A stretch of 64,000 bases of DNA, taken from positions 16,362 through 80,361 of the forward strand of contig NZ_JACYUG010000015.1 of NCBI RefSeq assembly GCF_014841615.1, written 5' to 3'. Position 1 is the stretch's first letter; every line of letters starts with the position of its first letter. This DNA comes from Sphingomonas sp. CFBP 8760 (GTDB lineage Bacteria > Pseudomonadota > Alphaproteobacteria > Sphingomonadales > Sphingomonadaceae). The notes under the pieces are model-generated. The model had not been told where the DNA came from, searched no databases, and saw nothing but the letters and a program-made list of their open reading frames with translations. This document shows positions 28,701-38,047 of the stretch, one piece after another. The translations under genes were made by a program, and so were the position numbers.

Positions 28701-28857
28701 CAACATCCTCAACTGGAAGTCGAAGGTCGATTACAACGAGTTCGGCGAGAATGCCGACGGCACGCTCAACTCGCAGTACCGCAACGTGACCGGCTACCAG
28801 CCGCCGCGCTCGGTGCGGGTCACCTTCGGCATCCGCCTCGGCGAACCGCGCCGCTGA
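25771..28857 (+). CDS. TonB-dependent receptor with carboxypeptidase-regulatory-like domain
   Basis: 1,028-residue outer-membrane receptor of the same architecture as the one at 4811. It has a signal peptide (to about residue 38, PAAAQD), a CarboxypepD_reg-like domain (about 45-125), a TonB-box-like DEIVVVG, a plug, and a barrel ending GIRLGEPRR. It lacks the usual final aromatic residue of outer-membrane barrels. The GTG at 25771 follows AAGGGA at good spacing; in-frame ATGs at 25780 and 25786 are alternatives. It stands alone between a divergent esterase and a convergent clpB, so no substrate can be inferred. An intrinsic terminator follows. Confidence 0.9.
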   Translation: MTYMSMARRVLSGGSALCALATLGAGIALVGAAAPAAAQDFTTGSLSGVVVDQAGQSAPGGTVVLRSDAQGFTRNATINDSGNFRVPSLPVGTYTVTVTSANGDTAVSQIAINAGASNSYTFRVAAAGATPPAGTAPTEGGDEIVVVGTAERGNDFGTTTGGLNLGNVTNVLQTVPVARDLTSLILLAPGTTAGDTAFGNLASLSGATVAENAYYVNGLNVTNFRNFVGSNNPPIEFYQSLDIKTFGLSAEYGRVLGGFTSVVTKAGSNTFKAGALVTYSPNALREDSPNTYADFNKRDYAENVEANFYLSGPIIKDRLFFYGLYNPNYSKSQNTSFLNARRVTQVNDSPFFGGKIDAVIADGHRLEGTYFRNAQTFTSSYDAFDAATGQYGARTGRVIEKQGGDNFVGTYTGQFTNWLTLSASYGENHDKRSLTPSPNNAFVQSSLTGTTSLVGGIVSQQTQDDDTRKFFRADGDVYVNAFGTHHFRFGYEQEKLTSFTDTVYTGGSNYVYLLTRSAIQRSYYENTGTFRSKNESYYLQDAWSLFDERLNLQLGVRNDRFSNDAISGETYYKSGSNWAPRLGAQFDVFGDRRTTINATYGRYFLPIATNTNIRLGGAENFYRQRFAYPAGVTPGSAAIPAGLVFDDRGAPALGANLGGIACPDVGPNAGERCSAVLSDGRPGPTDTLIAQGLTPSSTDEFTFGVRQRLSDWSFGLTYINRRLKETLDDVAIDQAVNAYCAENNIAGCGDVWDGFHQYVLANPGSDITVRLDGDCTIAGQCDVVTLDRARLGYPKAVRKYDSIQFDFARAFTNNWGIGGSYTWTKLRGNYEGAVKSDNGQDDAGLTQDFDQPGLLEGAYGTLANQRKHAFKLFGSYGFTDNFRVGVNATFESPRNFSCIGTYYNGADPAADYQDATFYCAQPAFADRQQFVDPATGRPTFLVNRGSAFKSNWRKVVNANIQYDIADLPGSFVSVDVFNILNWKSKVDYNEFGENADGTLNSQYRNVTGYQPPRSVRVTFGIRLGEPRR

Positions 28858-28877
28858 TCGGATCGATCGATAAACCA

Positions 28878-28911
28878 AAAAGGGGCGGCGCAGCGATGCG
28901 TCGCCCCTTTT
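28878..28911. terminator. Bidirectional intrinsic terminator
   Basis: A 15-bp stem with one G-T pair (AAAAGGGGCGGCGCA against TGCGTCGCCCCTTTT) and a GCGA tetraloop, flanked by A-run and T-run, lies between the convergent TonB receptor and clpB. It can terminate both transcripts. Confidence 0.92.
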
Positions 28912-28915
28912 CGTA

Positions 28916-31495
<2,580 letters not shown>

Positions 31496-31519
31496 GATCG
31501 GTCCTGTTGCCTTCATGCC

Positions 31520-31548
31520 AAGATAGTGTTGCCAATATAGCACACAAG
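31520..31548 (-). promoter_or_regulatory. Candidate promoter of clpB, possibly RpoH-type
   Basis: On the minus strand CTTGTG (31548-31543) is followed, after 17 bases, by TATCTT (31525-31520), 25 bases before the clpB start. CTTG at -35 is the hallmark of sigma-32 promoters. The -10 is only a partial match, so a housekeeping promoter cannot be excluded. Confidence 0.4.
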
Positions 31549-31655
31549 TGGTCGCGGAAATAAACCGGCTCACCGGCGATGTAGTGGAGCGAAGCCCATT
31601 GCACAGGGGCGGTTTCGATGCTTACCACACGCCATCCAGCAGGAGCCCATGTCGC

Positions 31656-34499
31656 ATGTCGTTCAAGTCCGCCGCCCTCGTCGGCGCCGCCGTGATTGCG
31701 TTCATCCCGTCCGTCCACGCCCAGACGAAGGTCGCCGCCGCCGCGCCGGTCGCCAGCCTCGTCAGCCAGGTCGACATCCCCTATCAGACCTTCACGCTGG
31801 CCAACGGCCTGCGCGTCGTCGTCCACACCGATCGCAAGGCGCCCGTCGTCGCGGTCAGCGTGTGGTACGATGTCGGCTCCAAGCACGAGCCCAAGGGCCG
31901 GACCGGCTTCGCGCATCTGTTCGAGCATCTGATGTTCAACGGGTCGGAGAATGCGCCCGGCGACTTCTTCGAACCGCTCAAGCAGGTCGGCGCCACCGAC
32001 TATAACGGCACCACCTATTTCGATCGCACCAACTATTTCGAAACGGTGCCGACCGCCGCGCTGGAACGCGCGCTGTTCCTGGAATCGGACCGGATGGGCT
32101 ATCTGCTCGGCGCGATCACGCAGGGCGTGCTGGATGAACAGCGCGGCGTCGTCCAGAACGAGAAGCGGCAGGGCGACAACCAGCCTTACGGCCTGCTCGG
32201 CTACAAGATCACCGAGGGGCTGTTCCCCGCCACCCACCCCTACGGCCATGACACGATCGGCTCGATGGCCGATCTCGATGCTGCCAGCGTGCAGACGGTG
32301 AAGGACTGGTTCCGCGATCATTACGGCCCCAACAACGCGGTGCTGGTGCTGGCGGGCGATGTCGACGTCGCCACCGCCCGGTCGCTGGCCGAGAAGTATT
32401 TCGGTAGCATCAAGGCGGGGCCGAAGAGCAATCTGCCCGCCGCCCCCGTCGTCACGCTGCCCGCACCCGTCAACGAGACGATCCGTGATCGCGTGGCCGC
32501 GACGCTCATCACCCGCAACTGGGCGACGCCGGGGCTCAACGATCCCGCTGCCGCCTCGCTCGATGTCGCGGCCGGCGTGCTGGGCGGGCTCGCCTCGTCG
32601 CGGCTGACCGACCAACTGGTCCGCAAGGAAAAGCTGTTCACGCAGGTATCCGCCGACAGCAACGCCTTCGCGCAGATCGGCACCTTCTCGATCGACGGGC
32701 TGGTGCGGCCGGGTGTCGACGTCGCGCTGGCGACGAAGCGGCTGGACGAGGTGACCGCGCAGTTCCTGAAGGACGGGCCGACCGCGGACGAGGTGTCGCG
32801 CTTCGTCACCTCCACGGTGGCGCGGCGTATCCGCGGGCTGGAATCGGTCGGCGGCTTCGGCGGCAAGGCGGTCGCGCTGGCCGAAGGCGCGCTCTATTCG
32901 AACGATCCGGGCTTCTACAAGAAGCAGCTGGCGGCGCTCGCCGCGCAGACCCCCGCCACGGTGAAGGCGGCGGCGAACAAGTGGCTGACCCGTCCGGTGC
33001 TGGCGATCAACGTCGTGCCGGGCGATCGCGACGCCTATCAGGAGGCGCAGGTCCCCGCCGCCGTGCCGGTCGCGGCCGCCCCCGAACAGCCCGCTAAGGG
33101 CACGCGCGGCGCGCTGCCCGCGGTCGGTGAGATCGCCGGGCTCAGCTTCCCCGCCGTCACCCGCACCCGTCTGCGCAACGGGATCGAGGTGGTCTATGCA
33201 CAGCGTACCGCGGTGCCGGTCACGCAGGCGGTCGTCAGCTTCGATGCCGGCTATGCCGCCGATGTCGCCGGCAAGCTGGGCACCGAGCAGGTGACGCTCG
33301 ACATGATGGACGAGGGGACGACGACGCTCGACTCCAACGCCCTTGCCCAGGCGCGCGAACGGCTGGGCGCGTCGATCGGCACCGGCCTGTCGCTCGACCG
33401 CACGGTGCTGACGATGGGCGTGCCCAGCGCCAACCTCAACCCCGCGCTCGACCTGCTCGCCGACATCGCCCGCAACCCCGCCTTCGCCGATGCGGAAGTC
33501 GCGCGGATCAAGAACCAGCGGCTGGCGGAGATCCAGCAGGAGCTGACCAACCCCGCCGGCATCGCCGGCCGCATCGTCCCGCGCATCGTCGCGGCGGGGA
33601 CCCCGTATGAAAAGGCGCAGGGCGGCGGCGATCCTGCGGCGGTGGCGGCGCTGACCCGCGCCGATCTGGTCGCGTTCCAGCAGGCATGGCTGCGGCCGGA
33701 AAAGGCGAAGATCTTCGTCGTCTCCGATCGTCCGCTGGCCGAGGTGAAGGCCGCGCTCGACGCACGGTTCGGCGACTGGCGCGGCACCGGCGCGGTGCCT
33801 GCCAAGGCATCGTCCGCCACGCCGCCGGCCACGCGCCCGCGCATCCTGCTGTTCGACCGGCCCGGCAGCCCGCAGTCGCTCATCACCGGCGCGGTCAGCA
33901 ACGGGCTGACCGGCACGCAGGAACTGCTGCCGGTGCAGACCGCCAACGATGCGCTGGGCGGCAGCTTCCTGGGCCGGATCAACATGGATCTGCGCGAGGG
34001 CAAGCACTGGTCCTACGGCGTCAACGGCGGGTTCCAGCGTGCCGAATTCGCCGCGCCCTATCTGATGCGGGCGCCGGTGCAGGCGGACAAGACGGGTCCG
34101 TCGATCGCCGCGCTGCAACAGGACGTGAAGGAGTTCCTCACCACCAAGCCGATGACCGATGCGGAGTTCGACCTGGCGATCAACGGCGCGATCCGGTCGT
34201 CGTCCGGCCAGTTCGAAACCTCGGGCGCGGTGCTGTCGGCGATGCAGCAGAACGATCTCTACAAGCGGCCCGACGATTATTACGCCACGATCGCACAGCG
34301 TTACCGCGCGCTGACGCTGCCTCAGCTGCGCACCACCATCAGCCAGGCGATCGATCCGTCGCGCATCACCTGGATCGTGGTGGGCGAGGCGACAAAGGTG
34401 AAGCCGCAGCTTGACACGCTGGGGATGCCGGTCGAGTTGGTGACGGCAAGTTCGCTGGGCCTCCCCGCCGCCGCCCCGGCGCCGGCGCCCGCGAAGTAA
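31656..34499 (+). CDS. Periplasmic M16 (pitrilysin-type) zinc peptidase, two-domain
   Basis: 947-residue secreted metallopeptidase. A signal peptide (MSFKSAALVGAAVIAFIPSVHA) starts at ATG 31656, preceded by CAGGAG. The first M16 half has the inverted zinc motif HLFEH with the downstream glutamate in QNEKRQGDNQPYG. The second half (about 490-930) has R-G-type binding-loop features but no HxxEH, as expected for the non-catalytic half of a fused M16 clamshell. It probably degrades short peptides in the periplasm. It is divergent from clpB and followed 11 bases later by a small conserved-looking gene. Confidence 0.92.
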   Translation: MSFKSAALVGAAVIAFIPSVHAQTKVAAAAPVASLVSQVDIPYQTFTLANGLRVVVHTDRKAPVVAVSVWYDVGSKHEPKGRTGFAHLFEHLMFNGSENAPGDFFEPLKQVGATDYNGTTYFDRTNYFETVPTAALERALFLESDRMGYLLGAITQGVLDEQRGVVQNEKRQGDNQPYGLLGYKITEGLFPATHPYGHDTIGSMADLDAASVQTVKDWFRDHYGPNNAVLVLAGDVDVATARSLAEKYFGSIKAGPKSNLPAAPVVTLPAPVNETIRDRVAATLITRNWATPGLNDPAAASLDVAAGVLGGLASSRLTDQLVRKEKLFTQVSADSNAFAQIGTFSIDGLVRPGVDVALATKRLDEVTAQFLKDGPTADEVSRFVTSTVARRIRGLESVGGFGGKAVALAEGALYSNDPGFYKKQLAALAAQTPATVKAAANKWLTRPVLAINVVPGDRDAYQEAQVPAAVPVAAAPEQPAKGTRGALPAVGEIAGLSFPAVTRTRLRNGIEVVYAQRTAVPVTQAVVSFDAGYAADVAGKLGTEQVTLDMMDEGTTTLDSNALAQARERLGASIGTGLSLDRTVLTMGVPSANLNPALDLLADIARNPAFADAEVARIKNQRLAEIQQELTNPAGIAGRIVPRIVAAGTPYEKAQGGGDPAAVAALTRADLVAFQQAWLRPEKAKIFVVSDRPLAEVKAALDARFGDWRGTGAVPAKASSATPPATRPRILLFDRPGSPQSLITGAVSNGLTGTQELLPVQTANDALGGSFLGRINMDLREGKHWSYGVNGGFQRAEFAAPYLMRAPVQADKTGPSIAALQQDVKEFLTTKPMTDAEFDLAINGAIRSSSGQFETSGAVLSAMQQNDLYKRPDDYYATIAQRYRALTLPQLRTTISQAIDPSRITWIVVGEATKVKPQLDTLGMPVELVTASSLGLPAAAPAPAPAK

Positions 34500-34510
34500 G
34501 GAGAGAGCCG

Positions 34511-34810
34511 ATGGCCACCGTCGATGGCAGCTACGACTGCACCGTGAAATCGCCGCTGGGCGATCAGAAGATGACGCTCACCGTCCGCAGCGAAGGCGAT
34601 GGCTTCACCGGCGACGTGTCGGGCGCGATGGGCAGCATGGACGTGACCGGCACCGTCGACGGCAACCGGATCGGCTGGAAGCAGAGCATGACCGTGCCGA
34701 TGCCGATGACGCTCGACTGCGAGGCGACGATCGACGGCGACACGCTGGTCGGCACCGTCGGTGCGGGTGCGTTCGGCAGCTTCCCGATGTCGGGCACGCG
34801 TACCGCCTGA
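34511..34810 (+). CDS. Small beta-rich protein of unknown function
   Basis: 99-residue protein that I do not recognise as a named family. It has alternating Gly/Thr/Val/Asp strands (SYDCTVKSPLGDQKMTLTV, GDVSGAMGSMDVTG, WKQSMTVPMPMTLDCEATI) that suggest a small beta-barrel, with two cysteines at about positions 10 and 70. There is no signal peptide. A strong AAGGAGAGAG precedes the ATG. It is 11 bases downstream of the M16 peptidase gene and ends before an intrinsic terminator, so the two form one unit. Confidence 0.75.
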   Translation: MATVDGSYDCTVKSPLGDQKMTLTVRSEGDGFTGDVSGAMGSMDVTGTVDGNRIGWKQSMTVPMPMTLDCEATIDGDTLVGTVGAGAFGSFPMSGTRTA

Positions 34811-34837
34811 ACCCCGTCTGCCCTGCAAGGGGATGTG

Positions 34838-34874
34838 AAACCCGCTCCCGCCGTCATGGCGGGGGCGGGTTTTT
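34838..34874 (+). terminator. Intrinsic terminator
   Basis: AAACCCGCTCCCGCC pairs with GGCGGGGGCGGGTTT (one mismatch) around a 5-base loop and runs into TTTTT. It ends the M16 peptidase/small protein unit. Confidence 0.88.
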
Positions 34875-35009
34875 CGTGTGTGCGTGACCGGCACGGGGTC
34901 TGCGCCCGATCGCCCCGCTCGAACCTCGGTCATCGCGACGATCGTCACCGGCCGCCGCCCGGATGGCGCCGACCGGCATTTATCATCGCCATTCCGACCG
35001 GATCGGCCC

Positions 35010-35054
35010 TTGACAGACGCAGGGGACATTATTACCTATTGCACTAGACAATAG
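35010..35054 (+). promoter_or_regulatory. Promoter and MarR-type operator
   Basis: A consensus TTGACA (35010-35015) lies 55 bases before the MarR start, with an AT-rich -10 region around 35028-35040. Overlapping and following this is a perfect inverted repeat, CTATTG-N7-CAATAG (35036-35054), of the size bound by MarR dimers. The arrangement implies autorepression of the regulator and its downstream oxidoreductase. Confidence 0.65.
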
Positions 35055-35070
35055 CGGACTAGATTACACC

Positions 35071-35487
35071 ATGGATTCAGACGGGCATAATGTTGGAACG
35101 GAGATCTCGTTTGCGCTGTACAGCGCGGCCAATCGGGTCGCGCGGATGCACAAACCGATCCTCAAGCCACTCGGCCTGACGTTCCCGCAATATCTCGTCA
35201 TTCTGGAATTGCTGGGTAAGTCGCCGCTCGTCGTCGGTGCGCTCGGCAGCCGGCTCGACATGGATACGGGAACGATCACGCCGCTGCTGAAGCGGCTGGA
35301 CGCGGCCGGTCTGGTGACGCGCACGCGCGACCCGGCCGACGAACGCCGCGTGATGGTCGAACTGACGCCACGCGGTCGTGCACTCGGGCCTCAGGTTCTG
35401 GGCGTCACCGCCCAGATCAAGGCGGCCTGTCAACCAACAGCAAGCGATCTCGACGACCTTCGTCGCAGGCTGGACGCGATCCGTTAA
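35071..35487 (+). CDS. MarR-family regulator, OhrR-like without the sensing cysteine
   Basis: 138-residue winged-helix repressor. The segment ISFALYSAANRVARMHKPILKPLGLTFPQYL aligns by eye with the organic-peroxide sensor OhrR, and the wing TRTRDPADERRVMVELT is also typical. The position where OhrR has its peroxidatic cysteine (LCFALYS) is serine here. The only cysteine is near residue 120 (AACQP), in the region of the resolving cysteine of two-cysteine OhrR proteins. It may therefore sense a ligand rather than peroxide, or use the remaining cysteine. No ohr gene is adjacent. It is followed 37 bases later by an NADP-binding oxidoreductase. Confidence 0.88.
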   Translation: MDSDGHNVGTEISFALYSAANRVARMHKPILKPLGLTFPQYLVILELLGKSPLVVGALGSRLDMDTGTITPLLKRLDAAGLVTRTRDPADERRVMVELTPRGRALGPQVLGVTAQIKAACQPTASDLDDLRRRLDAIR

Positions 35488-35524
35488 CCGGGCGCGGACT
35501 GAAACTTAAACAAGGAAACATGAC

Positions 35525-36274
35525 ATGAAAATCGGTATTCTCGGCACCGGCAACATCGGCAAGACCCTCGTTCAGAAGCTGAGCGCGGCCGGCCACGACG
35601 TGAAGGTCGCCAATTCACGCGGACCGGAGACGATCGACGCGGACATCCTGTCGTCGGGCGCCAAGGCCGTCACCGCAGCGGATGCCATCGTCGACATCGA
35701 CGCACTGATCCTCTCCATTCCGCTCGACCGTATCCCGGGCCTCGCGCCGCTGATCGCCGATGTGTCCCCGGACACCGTCATCATCGACACGTCGAACTAT
35801 TATCCGGGTCGCGACGGCGAGATCGCGCCCATCGTCGAGGGCCAGCCTGAAAGCGAGTGGGTCTCGGCGCAGCTGGGCCGCAAGGTGGTGAAGGCGTGGA
35901 ACGCCATCAGCGCCGGATCGCTGGCGACCAAGGGCAAGCCGGCGGGCGAACCCGGCCGCATCGCCATCCCGGTCGCCGCCGACAGCGATTCGGACCGCGC
36001 CGTCGCCATGGCGCTGGTGGGAGACACTGGCCTCGACGCGGTGGATGCCGGCTCGCTGGCCGAATCGTGGCGCCAGCAGGGCGGCTCGCCCTCCTACTGC
36101 ACGGATCTGACCCGTGACGAACTGCCGGCGGCGCTGGCGGCGGCAGATGCGTCGCGCTCGGGCGCCCGTCGCGACCTGGCGATCGCCGTCGTCATGGAGA
36201 AATTGATCGGCGACCAGTCAACGACGGTGGATTCGGAGCATTTCGTCCGCGTCGCCCGCGCGATCTTCATGTGA
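35525..36274 (+). CDS. NADPH-dependent F420 reductase-like oxidoreductase
   Basis: 249-residue Rossmann protein of the F420_oxidored/NADP-oxidoreductase coenzyme F420-dependent family. The dinucleotide site is ILGTGNIGKTLVQKL with VANSRGP following, where Ser-Arg suggests NADP preference. Conserved regions ALILSIPLD, VIIDTSNYYPGRDG and KVVKAWNAISAGSL are present. Most bacterial members do not use F420 and the physiological substrate is unknown. ATG 35525 follows AAGGAAACATG spacing. It is probably co-regulated with the upstream MarR gene, which makes it the best candidate target. Confidence 0.85.
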   Translation: MKIGILGTGNIGKTLVQKLSAAGHDVKVANSRGPETIDADILSSGAKAVTAADAIVDIDALILSIPLDRIPGLAPLIADVSPDTVIIDTSNYYPGRDGEIAPIVEGQPESEWVSAQLGRKVVKAWNAISAGSLATKGKPAGEPGRIAIPVAADSDSDRAVAMALVGDTGLDAVDAGSLAESWRQQGGSPSYCTDLTRDELPAALAAADASRSGARRDLAIAVVMEKLIGDQSTTVDSEHFVRVARAIFM

Positions 36275-36424
36275 TCCCGGCGATGTCGGAGGCGTCCGCC
36301 GCCATGGCGCGACGTCCCGACATCGACGAACGACCGGTGGCGATCCGCCGGGTCGCCCGCGACCGGAACGGTGCCAACGGCCCATGCCGATGAAGCGCCC
36401 CCCGTCACGGGAGTGACGATACGG

Positions 36425-36454
36425 ACCCGCCTTCTCCCTCGGGAGGGGGCGGGT
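36425..36454 (+). terminator. Hairpin, possible terminator
   Basis: ACCCGCC pairs with GGCGGGT and an inner CTCC pairs with GGAG, separated by a two-base internal bulge. No long T-run follows. It lies 150 bases after the oxidoreductase gene. Confidence 0.4.
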
Positions 36455-36840
36455 TCGTTCGTCAGGAGAGGGGAAAAGGCGCTGGGCCCCGGCGATATCA
36501 TGCCGCGCACCATGGCGGCCGACCCGCCGATCCGTACCGCGACTTCCTGTTCCGCGAGGGAGATCGACGATCCCGTCCTCGCGCTCCTGATCGCGTCGGA
36601 TCAGGTCGCGCCCATGATCGCTGGCGTTGCTGTACCGACCGGGTCCGGAGCGATCCGCCATCCCATCCTTGGGTCAACTGGTCCGATGACGGGTGGCTGA
36701 TATGATCCGTCAACGCTGCTTGCGGAGAATGATGATGACATATCGTCGATGGCCACCACCGCAACCGACCAGTGACGATGTCGGAAGCAGACTGGAAAGT
36801 CTTTCTAGAGCGAGATGACATGAGGTCGATCCGGATGTTC
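36455..36840. other. Gene-poor stretch, nothing recognised
   Basis: Short open frames exist on both strands, but none has a convincing ribosome-binding site, codon pattern or recognisable motif. Together with the following repeats and the broken gene, this makes about 1.1 kb (36275-37411) without an intact gene, which is unusual for this dense window. Confidence 0.6.
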
Positions 36841-36915
36841 GTCATGGCGAGCGGAGCGAAGCAATCCAGGGCGTCCTGGTCCGGCACTGGATTGCTTCGC
36901 TGCGCTCGCCATGAC
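36841..36915. repeat. 75-bp palindromic repeat, copy 2
   Basis: It is the same length as copy 1 at 19070 and nearly identical to it, including the central GGCGTCCTGGTCCGGCA. Arms 36841-36869 and 36887-36915 are complementary except at one position. It abuts the broken gene that follows. Confidence 0.9.
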
Positions 36916-36927
36916 GGATCAATCTGA

Positions 36928-37161
36928 CGTCATTTGACTCTGGACGGGATCGTCCGCCGCGCACCCCACCCGCTGGAGTTCTCCGAGGAGGCCAAACCCC
37001 TGATGGGGCCACGAGACGGAGGATGGAATCCGTAGGCTGCCAAGGGGCTGAAGACGCGGCAGGTCAATTGGCGTCGCAACGACAGCGAAGGGCTGAACAT
37101 CGGTTTCGCGCCCACCGGTGACGGCACGGTCCGCGTCTTCCTGTTCTGGCACCAGACCTGA
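36928..37161 (+). pseudogene. Broken gene remnant with an internal stop
   Basis: One reading frame looks coding across 78 codons but is split by a TAG after GPRDGGWNP (stop at about 37036). Beyond it the same frame continues with AAKGLKTRQVNWRRND, then GLNIGFAPTGDGTVRVFLF, and ends WHQT-stop at 37161. There is no start codon with a ribosome-binding site, because the 5' part is cut off by the palindromic repeat. I do not recognise the parent family. The amino-acid composition of both halves resembles real protein, which supports decay rather than chance. Confidence 0.5.
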
Positions 37162-37259
37162 TCCGGCGTCCCGAACCGAACCGATCGCTCGATTTGCCCC
37201 TGTCCTACACCCCGGCTTTGCGCCTACAACTGGATGACATCAGGTTGAACCGCCTGTTC

Positions 37260-37334
37260 GTCGTGGCGAGCGGAGCGAAGCGATCCAGGGCGTCCTGATC
37301 CGGCGCTGGGTTGCTTCGCGACGCTCCCCATGGT
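37260..37334. repeat. 75-bp palindromic repeat, copy 3 (diverged)
   Basis: It keeps the central GGCGTCCTGATCCGGC and most of the left arm, but the right arm has several substitutions, so its stem is weaker. It lies between the broken gene and the NTF2-like gene. Confidence 0.8.
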
Positions 37335-37411
37335 GGCTTGGGTCAGACTGACGGTATCCCGCGCGGGCGGATACGGGGCGGATACGGGGCGGGCAGGGGG
37401 GAACAGGGTTC

Positions 37412-37846
37412 ATGCGGACAACATCACGGATCATCGCATCGGTCGCGATGCTGGCGGCGTCACCGGTCGCGGCGCAGGACAAGGCGGTGCAGGCGCTGGT
37501 CGACCGGTTCGAGGACGCGCGCACGCGGTTCGATCCGGTCGCGCTCGCCGCGACGCTGGCACCGGATTACGAGGAAATCTCGCCGGTCGGCACCGTCGAT
37601 CCGCGCGCGGCGGTGCTGGGCTTCTACGCCCCCGCCGCGCGCCGGCCGGCACCGGCGATGACCGCCGACGATACGGTCGTGCGCGCCGGCGGCGACATGG
37701 CGCTGGTCACGCGCCGCCAATCCTTCATGCTGCCCGGCGGGATCACCCGGTCGATCCGCGTCCGCTATGTCGCGCGGCGGGCCGGCGGCCGCTGGCAATT
37801 GCTGTCCGCGCAATACACCCCGATCCCGCCCGCCCCGGCGCGATAG
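37412..37846 (+). CDS. Secreted NTF2/SnoaL-like (DUF4440-type) protein
   Basis: 144-residue protein with a signal peptide (MRTTSRIIASVAMLAASPVAAQ) and a cone-shaped NTF2-like domain. The helical start is AVQALVDRFEDARTRFDPVALAATLAPDYEEISPVG, followed by strands DDTVVRAGGDMALVTRRQSF and RYVARRAGGRWQLLSAQYTPI. Such domains bind small molecules or act as simple enzymes, and the ligand is not predictable. No strong ribosome-binding site is seen (GGGGGGAAC upstream). It stands alone between palindromic repeats. Confidence 0.78.
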   Translation: MRTTSRIIASVAMLAASPVAAQDKAVQALVDRFEDARTRFDPVALAATLAPDYEEISPVGTVDPRAAVLGFYAPAARRPAPAMTADDTVVRAGGDMALVTRRQSFMLPGGITRSIRVRYVARRAGGRWQLLSAQYTPIPPAPAR

Positions 37847-37886
37847 GGAAGGATGTCACCGCCCCGACCCGTCCCGCCCGCCTCCC

Positions 37887-37961
37887 GTCATGGCGGGCGC
37901 AGCGAAGCAATCCATCGCCCGGTGCGTGACGCCCCCGATTGCGTCGCCACGCTCGCAACAA
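37887..37961. repeat. 75-bp palindromic repeat, copy 4 (degenerate)
   Basis: The left arm GTCATGGCGGGCGCAGCG is well kept. The centre is replaced and the right arm is recognisable only as GATTGCGTCGCCACGCTCGC. It lies between convergent genes (the NTF2-like gene and hppA). Confidence 0.65.
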
Positions 37962-38047
37962 GCCCGTCGTAACGGGGCGGACAACAGGGCGCCCGACCCC
38001 CTGTAGGATGCGACTTTCGTGACTTTCCGGTGTGACTTTCCGGCCCC

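Noticed and set aside
36371..36700. A 109-codon frame and an opposite-strand 147-codon frame in the gene-poor stretch
   Set aside because: Neither has a ribosome-binding site or recognisable motif. Both have composition expected for random high-GC DNA.
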